Shown here piece after piece: positions 7,059-11,112 of a DNA stretch of 11,112 nt. Under the pieces are notes generated by a model. That model was not told the DNA's origin and did not search any database. It worked only from the letters and a program-made list of their open reading frames with translations. The first letter of the stretch is position 1. Every line of letters begins with the position of its first letter. Source of the DNA: Chromobacteriaceae bacterium (GTDB lineage: Bacteria; Pseudomonadota; Gammaproteobacteria; Burkholderiales; Aquaspirillaceae); contig JASLDQ010000111.1 in the NCBI GenBank assembly GCA_030151505.1, forward strand, positions 1 through 11,112. The letters are read 5' to 3'. Made by a program: the position numbers and the translations under genes.

Positions 7059-7087
7059 ATGGCGGCCTGCCGCCGGTCGGCCGCCAT
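7059..7087 (+). other. Hairpin between ald and puuD
   Basis: ATGGCGGCC (7059-7067) and GGCCGCCAT (7079-7087) are a perfect nine-base inverted repeat with an 11-base loop. Only three T residues follow, so it is at best a weak terminator. It ends 13 bases before the puuD ribosome site and could protect or divide the transcript between ald and puuD. Confidence 0.5.
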
Positions 7088-7110
7088 TTGAAACAGTCAG
7101 AAGGAAACGT

Positions 7111-7863
7111 ATGCGTCCGATCATTGCCATTCCGTGCGACCTGAAACGCTTGGGCGATCACGCCTTTCACGTGGCGGGCGACAAGTACGTGACCGCCGTG
7201 ACGGGCGGGGCGGATGGGCTGCCGTGGCTGGTGCCGGCGCTCGGTGGCGATTTGCCGCTGGACGAGGTGCTGGCGCGGATCGACGGCGTACTGCTGACCG
7301 GCAGCCTGTCCAACGTGGAGCAACACCATTATGGCGGCCCCGCCAGCCGTGCCGGCACCCTGCATGACTCGGCCCGCGACGCGACCACCCTGCCACTGGT
7401 CCGCGAGGTGCTGGCGCGTGGCATGCCGCTCTTGGGCATCTGCCGCGGCTTTCAGGAAATCAACGTCGCGCTGGGTGGCGAGCTGTACCAGCACGTGCAG
7501 GAAGAGCCCGGCATGCTCGACCACCGCGACCGCGACGACGATCCGCTCGACATCGCCTACGGCCCGGCCCACTGCGTCCGCTTCGAGCCGGGCAGCCTGC
7601 TGCGCTCGTGGCTGGGCGCGGACGAGGCGATGGTGAATTCGCTGCACCAGCAGGGCATCAAGCGGCTGGCGCCGGGGCTGGTGGCCGAGGCGTGCGCCGA
7701 CGACGGCCTGATCGAGGCCTTTCGCGTAGAAGGAAGCGCCGCGCTGGCCTATGCGGTGCAGTGGCATCCGGAATGGAAATACCAGGATCACCCGGTTTCC
7801 CGGGCCTTGTTCGGTGCGTTCGGCGAAGCTTGCCGGGCGTACCAGCGCAGCCGGCGGGCGTAA
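7111..7863 (+). CDS. puuD: Gamma-glutamyl-GABA hydrolase, class I amidotransferase fold (PuuD/SpuA)
   Basis: A complete 250-residue protein of the peptidase C26 / class I glutamine amidotransferase fold. AAGGA at 7101-7105 precedes the ATG. The nucleophile is Cys111 in LLGICRGFQEINV, with the typical elbow G-I-C-R-G. His219 and Glu221 in QWHPEW complete the triad. GVLLTGSLSNVEQHHY at about 59-74 matches the PuuD pattern (usually GG in place of GS). It hydrolyses gamma-glutamyl-GABA to glutamate and GABA in the cytoplasm, the last step of the gamma-glutamylated putrescine route. It lies 129 bases after ald and 75 before puuA. Pseudomonas SpuA, also followed by a PuuA-like gene (spuB) and spuC, has the same neighbour order. 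Confidence 0.9.
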   Translation: MRPIIAIPCDLKRLGDHAFHVAGDKYVTAVTGGADGLPWLVPALGGDLPLDEVLARIDGVLLTGSLSNVEQHHYGGPASRAGTLHDSARDATTLPLVREVLARGMPLLGICRGFQEINVALGGELYQHVQEEPGMLDHRDRDDDPLDIAYGPAHCVRFEPGSLLRSWLGADEAMVNSLHQQGIKRLAPGLVAEACADDGLIEAFRVEGSAALAYAVQWHPEWKYQDHPVSRALFGAFGEACRAYQRSRRA

Positions 7864-7938
7864 GCCGTCCCGTCGCCTGTTTCTTGCAACCCGAGCAGCA
7901 CCTCCAACTCAACGGCTTGCCAAAGAGAGAAGAGCGGT

Positions 7939-9273
7939 ATGAGCGACTACATCAGTGAATGGCTCAGAGAGCATCGTATAACCGAGATGGAATGCATCGT
8001 GTCGGACATGACCGGCGTGGCGCGCGGCAAGATCATTCCGAAGGACAAGTTCCTGTCCGAACCCGATATGCGGCTTCCCGAAGCGGTGCTGATCCAGACC
8101 GTGACCGGCGACTACCCTGACGACAGCTATCTGGATCTGACCGACCCGGACATGGTGCTCAAGCCCGACCCGAGCACGCTGCGCTTCGTGCCGTGGGCAA
8201 CCGATCCGACCGCGCAGCTGATCTACGACTGCTTCCGCGCCGACGGCACCCCGGTGGAAACCTGCCCGCGCGGCCTGCTGCGGCGGGTGATGGCGCTGTA
8301 CGAGGCGCGCGGCTGGGAGCCGGTGCTGGCGCCGGAGATGGAGTTCTACCTGCTCTCACCCAATCCGGACCCGGACATCCCGGTGTCGCCGCCCATCGGC
8401 CGCACCGGCCGGGCCGAATTCGGCCGGCGTTCCTACGCGATCGACGCCGTCAACGAATTCGATCCGGTATTCGAGGACATTTACGACTATTGCCACGCGC
8501 AGAATCTGGAAGTCGACACGCTGATCCACGAGCTGGGCTCGGCCCAGATGGAAATCAACTTCGAGCACGGCAATCCGCTCGATCTGGCCGACCAAGTCTT
8601 CCTGTTCAAGCGCACCGTGCGCGAGGCGGCGTTCCGCCACAATATGTACGCCACCTTCATGGCCAAGCCGATGGAGAACGAACCCGGCAGCGCGATGCAC
8701 ATGCACCAGAGCGTGGTGGACAAGCGCACCGGCCGGAACCTGTTTTCGGGCGAGGACGGCAGCCCGACCGAGTTCTTCTTCCACTTCATCGGCGGCCAGC
8801 AGAAATACCTGCCGGCGGCGATGGCCTTTCTCGCGCCCTACGTCAATTCCTTCCGCCGCCTGACGCCGTATTCGGCCGCGCCCACCAATGTGGAATGGGG
8901 CTACGACAACCGCACCGTTGGCTTGCGGGTCCCGCATTCCAGTCCAGCCGGCCGCCGGGTGGAAAACCGGGTGCCGGGGGTGGACGTCAATCCCTATATC
9001 GCCATGGCGGTCTCGCTGGCCTGCGGCTATCTCGGCCTGGTCAACGCCATCGAGCCGCGCGAACCCTTGTCCAGCAATGCCTACGCGCTGCCGTTCCAGT
9101 TGCCGCACGGGATCGAGGACGCACTGGACAAGCTGCGCAGCTGCGAGGAACTGCACAAGGTACTGGGCGAGCGCTTCGTGACGATGTTCATCGCGATGAA
9201 GGAAAAGGAATTCGCCGAGTACTTCCGCGTGATCAGTCCGTGGGAGCGCAAGTTCCTGCTGCTGCACGTGTAG
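7939..9273 (+). CDS. puuA: Gamma-glutamylputrescine/polyamine synthetase, glutamine-synthetase family (PuuA/SpuB)
   Basis: A complete 444-residue protein, near the usual length of bacterial PuuA/PauA enzymes. Glutamine-synthetase motifs are in order: an N-terminal beta-grasp part with DMTGVARGK at 23-31, metal ligands Glu133 and Glu135 in APEMEFYLL, EINFEHGNPLD at about 205-215, His254 and His256 in SAMHMHQS, then RRLTPYSAAPTNVEWGYDNRT at about 306-326 and RRVENRVPG at 339-347. It joins glutamate to the amino group of putrescine or another amine using ATP. The lack of nitrogen-assimilation neighbours and the puuD and spuC context argue against a GlnA role. The ribosome site is a loose purine stretch (AGAGAGAAGAG) before the ATG. 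The substrate, putrescine or other di- and polyamines, is not determined by sequence. Confidence 0.9.
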   Translation: MSDYISEWLREHRITEMECIVSDMTGVARGKIIPKDKFLSEPDMRLPEAVLIQTVTGDYPDDSYLDLTDPDMVLKPDPSTLRFVPWATDPTAQLIYDCFRADGTPVETCPRGLLRRVMALYEARGWEPVLAPEMEFYLLSPNPDPDIPVSPPIGRTGRAEFGRRSYAIDAVNEFDPVFEDIYDYCHAQNLEVDTLIHELGSAQMEINFEHGNPLDLADQVFLFKRTVREAAFRHNMYATFMAKPMENEPGSAMHMHQSVVDKRTGRNLFSGEDGSPTEFFFHFIGGQQKYLPAAMAFLAPYVNSFRRLTPYSAAPTNVEWGYDNRTVGLRVPHSSPAGRRVENRVPGVDVNPYIAMAVSLACGYLGLVNAIEPREPLSSNAYALPFQLPHGIEDALDKLRSCEELHKVLGERFVTMFIAMKEKEFAEYFRVISPWERKFLLLHV

Positions 9274-9306
9274 GGCGGCGGTGCCGAGCGCATTTCCATA
9301 CGAGAT

Positions 9307-9331
9307 TCGCGGCGGCTTGCGCCCGCCGCGA
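9307..9331 (+). other. GC-rich hairpin between puuA and spuC
   Basis: TCGCGGCGG (9307-9315) and CCGCCGCGA (9323-9331) are perfect nine-base complements around a seven-base loop. No T run follows, so it is not an intrinsic terminator. It ends 14 bases before the spuC ribosome site AAGGA (9346-9350) and may stabilise or process the mRNA between the two genes. Confidence 0.5.
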
Positions 9332-9357
9332 CAAGAAGACCTTACAAGGACCACTTC

Positions 9358-10737
9358 ATGACGACCCGCACAACTGCCGAATACCGCGAGCTGGACGCCG
9401 CGCACCACCTGCATCCGTTTTCCGATGCCAAATCGCTCAACGCGCAGGGTTCGCGCGTGATCGTGAAGGGAGAGGGCATCTACCTGTGGGATTCGGACGG
9501 CAACAAGATCACCGACGGCATGGCCGGCCTCTGGTGCGTCAACGTCGGCTACGGCCGCCGTGATTTTGCCGAGGTCGCCCGCCAGCAGATGGAACAGCTG
9601 GCCTACTACAACACCTTCTTCAAGACCACCCACCCGCAGGTGGTGGAACTGTCCGCGCTGCTGGCCGAGGTGTCGCCGCCCGGCTTCAACCACGCCTTTT
9701 ATACCAATTCGGGTTCCGAGTCGGTCGACACCATGATCCGCATGGTGCGGCGCTACTGGGACATCAAGGGCAGGCCGGGCAAAAAAACTCTGATTGGGCG
9801 CTGGAACGGCTATCACGGTTCCACCATCGGCGGGGCGAGTCTCGGCGGCATGGCGTATATGCACGAGCAGGGCGACTTGCCGATTCCCGGCATCGCCCAT
9901 GTGGAACAGCCGTGGGCGCTGAAGTTCCGGCGCGAGGACGAATCCGACGAAGCCTTCGGCCTGCGCGCGGCCGGCTGGGTGGAAGAGAAGATTCTCGAAC
10001 TGGGCGCCGACACGGTGGCGGCCTTCGTCGGCGAGCCTATCCAGGGCGCGGGCGGGGTCATCATTCCGCCGGCGAGCTACTGGCCGGAAATCGAGCGCAT
10101 CTGTCGTAAGTACGACGTGCTGCTGGTCGCCGACGAGGTGATTTGCGGCTTTGGCCGCACCGGCGAATGGTTCGGCCATCAGTACTTCGGTTTCCATCCG
10201 CACCTGTTCACCATCGCCAAGGGCCTGTCGTCCGGTTACCTGCCCATCGGCGCGGTGCTGGTAGGCGACGAAGTCGCCGCTGCGCTGCTCGAGGGCGGTG
10301 ATTTCAACCACGGCTTCACCTACGCCGGCCACCCGGTCTGCGCCGCCGTGGCCGCCGCCAACGTGCGAGCCTTGCGCGATGAAGGCATCGTCGCGCAGGT
10401 CAAGGAAGAAACCGGGCCCTACATGCAGCGGCGCTGGCGTGAAACCTTTGGCAACTTCGAGCATATTGCCGACGTGCGCGGGGTCGGGCTGGTACAGGGC
10501 TTCACCTGGGTGAAAAACAAGGCGAGCCGCGAGCTGTTCCCCCATCCGGGCGAGGTCGGCACGATCTGCCGCGACGTGTTCTTCCGCAACAACCTGATCA
10601 TGCGCGCCTGCGGTGATCACATGGTCAGCGCGCCGCCCCTGGTGATCAGCAAGGCCGAAATCGACCAGATGCTCGGCACCGCCGCGCGCTGCGTGGAGGA
10701 AACGGAAAAGATCATTCGGGATCGGGGATATGTCTGA
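9358..10737 (+). CDS. spuC: Putrescine/omega-amine:pyruvate aminotransferase (SpuC, CV2025-like)
   Basis: A complete 459-residue class III (fold type I) PLP aminotransferase; AAGGA at 9346-9350 sets the ATG. GSES at 119-122 and Tyr152 in GYHGST contact the cofactor, Asp259 in VADEVICGFGRTG holds the pyridine nitrogen, and Lys288 in TIAKGLSSG forms the Schiff base. Arg416 in NLIMRACGD corresponds to the flipping arginine that binds the acceptor carboxylate in omega-transaminases. Wording such as DGMAGLWCVNVGYGR matches both Pseudomonas SpuC and, more closely from memory, the 459-residue C. violaceum omega-transaminase CV2025. It should move an amino group from putrescine or a related amine to pyruvate, giving alanine and an aldehyde. 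It ends the ald-puuD-puuA-spuC series. The segment 186-199 departs from the remembered homologue and is one residue longer. Confidence 0.9.
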   Translation: MTTRTTAEYRELDAAHHLHPFSDAKSLNAQGSRVIVKGEGIYLWDSDGNKITDGMAGLWCVNVGYGRRDFAEVARQQMEQLAYYNTFFKTTHPQVVELSALLAEVSPPGFNHAFYTNSGSESVDTMIRMVRRYWDIKGRPGKKTLIGRWNGYHGSTIGGASLGGMAYMHEQGDLPIPGIAHVEQPWALKFRREDESDEAFGLRAAGWVEEKILELGADTVAAFVGEPIQGAGGVIIPPASYWPEIERICRKYDVLLVADEVICGFGRTGEWFGHQYFGFHPHLFTIAKGLSSGYLPIGAVLVGDEVAAALLEGGDFNHGFTYAGHPVCAAVAAANVRALRDEGIVAQVKEETGPYMQRRWRETFGNFEHIADVRGVGLVQGFTWVKNKASRELFPHPGEVGTICRDVFFRNNLIMRACGDHMVSAPPLVISKAEIDQMLGTAARCVEETEKIIRDRGYV

Positions 10738-10776
10738 CTGGATGCCAGTGCGGTAGTGCGATGAGTGGAGGAAACG

Positions 10777-10804
10777 GGAGCCGGAGGAATTCGGCTCCTT
10801 TTTT
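10777..10804 (+). terminator. Intrinsic terminator of the ald-puuD-puuA-spuC series
   Basis: GGAGCCG (10777-10783) pairs perfectly with CGGCTCC (10792-10798) around an eight-base loop, followed by six T residues at 10799-10804. It lies 39 bases after the spuC stop and closes the operon, so no transport gene follows in the same transcript. Confidence 0.92.
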
Positions 10805-11003
10805 GTGCGCATCGGGCAGGGGTGGGCAAGAGATCTACGGGGAGGAATGGCTCGGTTCGGGAAACCTGGACTCTGTCGTGAATCCGGAAACGCTCAGTAG
10901 GTGATAATCGCGTCATATGATTGATTGGAAAAGGATAAATCCCCTTTTATTCATTGGAATGGCACAAAATACGCCAAAAAAATCAATTTAACGATAGAAA
11001 AGA
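10805..11003. other. Non-coding stretch between the spuC terminator and the tRNA promoter
   Basis: I see no convincing gene here. The first half is GC-rich and the second half (about 10900-11003) is markedly AT-rich, with A runs at 10976-10982 typical of curved DNA upstream of strong tRNA promoters. AAAAGG (10929-10934) and CCTTTT (10943-10948) form a weak dyad of unknown meaning. Confidence 0.5.
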
Positions 11004-11032
11004 TTGACATGTCCAAAACGGATGCGTATAGT
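11004..11032 (+). promoter_or_regulatory. Strong sigma-70 promoter of the tRNA-Asn gene
   Basis: TTGACA (11004-11009) is a perfect -35, separated by exactly 17 bases from TATAGT (11027-11032), a near-perfect -10. The discriminator that follows (TCGCCTC) is GC-rich, as in stable-RNA promoters under stringent control. Transcription should begin near 11039, a few bases before the mature tRNA. Confidence 0.88.
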
Positions 11033-11046
11033 TCGCCTCCATCGAT

Positions 11047-11112
11047 TCCCCGATAGCTCAGTCGGTAGAGCGCCGGACTGTTAATCCGTAGGTCCCTGGT
11101 TCGAGCCCAGGT
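11047..11112 (+). tRNA. tRNA-Asn (anticodon GTT), 3' end cut by the window
   Basis: The first 66 positions of the cloverleaf are visible. The 5' acceptor strand is TCCCCGA (11047-11053), followed by T8-A9. The D arm is GCTC with GAGC (11056-11071). The anticodon loop CTGTTAA carries GTT at 11080-11082, which reads asparagine codons AAC and AAU. The T arm is CCTGG/CCAGG with loop TTCGAGC. The rest of the 3' acceptor strand and CCA lie beyond 11112. Anticodon-stem pair 27-43 is C-T, a mismatch; the other four pairs are canonical. Confidence 0.95.

Noticed and set aside
5632..7791. Long minus-strand open frame (about 720 codons) opposite ald and puuD
   Set aside because: It covers the puuR-ald intergenic region and two conserved plus-strand genes. 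Its translation is low-complexity and rich in Arg, His and Gln, typical of a GC-driven shadow frame.
7864..7938. Possible promoter or terminator between puuD and puuA
   Set aside because: The 75-base gap shows no stem with a T run and no convincing -35/-10 pair, so the genes are most simply co-transcribed.
8356..10812. Very long open frame on the minus strand (over 800 codons) opposite puuA and spuC
   Set aside because: It runs antisense to two well-supported genes, has no recognisable domain, and crosses the spuC terminator. Long antisense frames are expected where codon third positions are mostly G or C.
10847..10900. Tiny open frame of 17 codons after GGGGAGG
   Set aside because: The purine stretch is only one base from the ATG, the peptide is too short to judge, and nothing else supports translation.
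1..11112. Neisserial DNA uptake sequence (GCCGTCTGAA type)
   Set aside because: I looked for it because the genes suggest Neisseriales, but found no copy on reading either strand. The ACBP terminator is not built from one.

Overview
The window is GC-rich (lower in two intergenic stretches) and looks like a betaproteobacterial chromosome, most likely Neisseriales/Chromobacteriaceae. The main reason is that the aminotransferase at 9358-10737 reads, from memory, like the Chromobacterium violaceum omega-transaminase CV2025; the ubiquinone-only quinone genes also fit. No identity was computed and no 16S is present, so the taxon is an inference. I saw no insertion sequence, phage gene or CRISPR array.

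Layout. (1) 1-2258: two tandem plus-strand flavin hydroxylases of ubiquinone biosynthesis, ubiH (5' end cut by the window) and a ubiI-like gene. (2) 2347-3072: dsbC, a periplasmic disulfide isomerase with an uncommon CPFC active site. (3) 3201-3461: a small acyl-CoA-binding protein, closed by a strong intrinsic terminator at 3481-3513. (4) 5641-3562, minus strand: puuR (HTH-cupin regulator) followed by puuC (aldehyde dehydrogenase), converging on that terminator. (5) 5860-10737, plus strand, divergent from puuR: ald (alanine dehydrogenase), puuD (gamma-glutamyl-GABA hydrolase), puuA (gamma-glutamylpolyamine synthetase) and spuC (polyamine/omega-amine:pyruvate aminotransferase), closed by an intrinsic terminator at 10777-10804. 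(6) 11004-11112: a near-consensus promoter driving a tRNA-Asn(GUU) gene whose last bases fall outside the window.

The biological unit is the divergent polyamine-use locus at 3562-10804. PuuA would cap putrescine or a related amine with glutamate. SpuC would move an amino group to pyruvate, giving an aldehyde and L-alanine. PuuC would oxidise the aldehyde, and PuuD would remove glutamate to leave GABA. Ald would deaminate the alanine back to pyruvate, yielding ammonium and NADH and recycling the acceptor. The flavin oxidase PuuB, the GABA aminotransferase PuuE and a permease are not present here, so this is a hybrid of the E. coli Puu and Pseudomonas Spu arrangements with an added alanine-recycling enzyme. 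The 218-base divergent region between puuR and ald holds several short repeats and dyads that are candidate operators.
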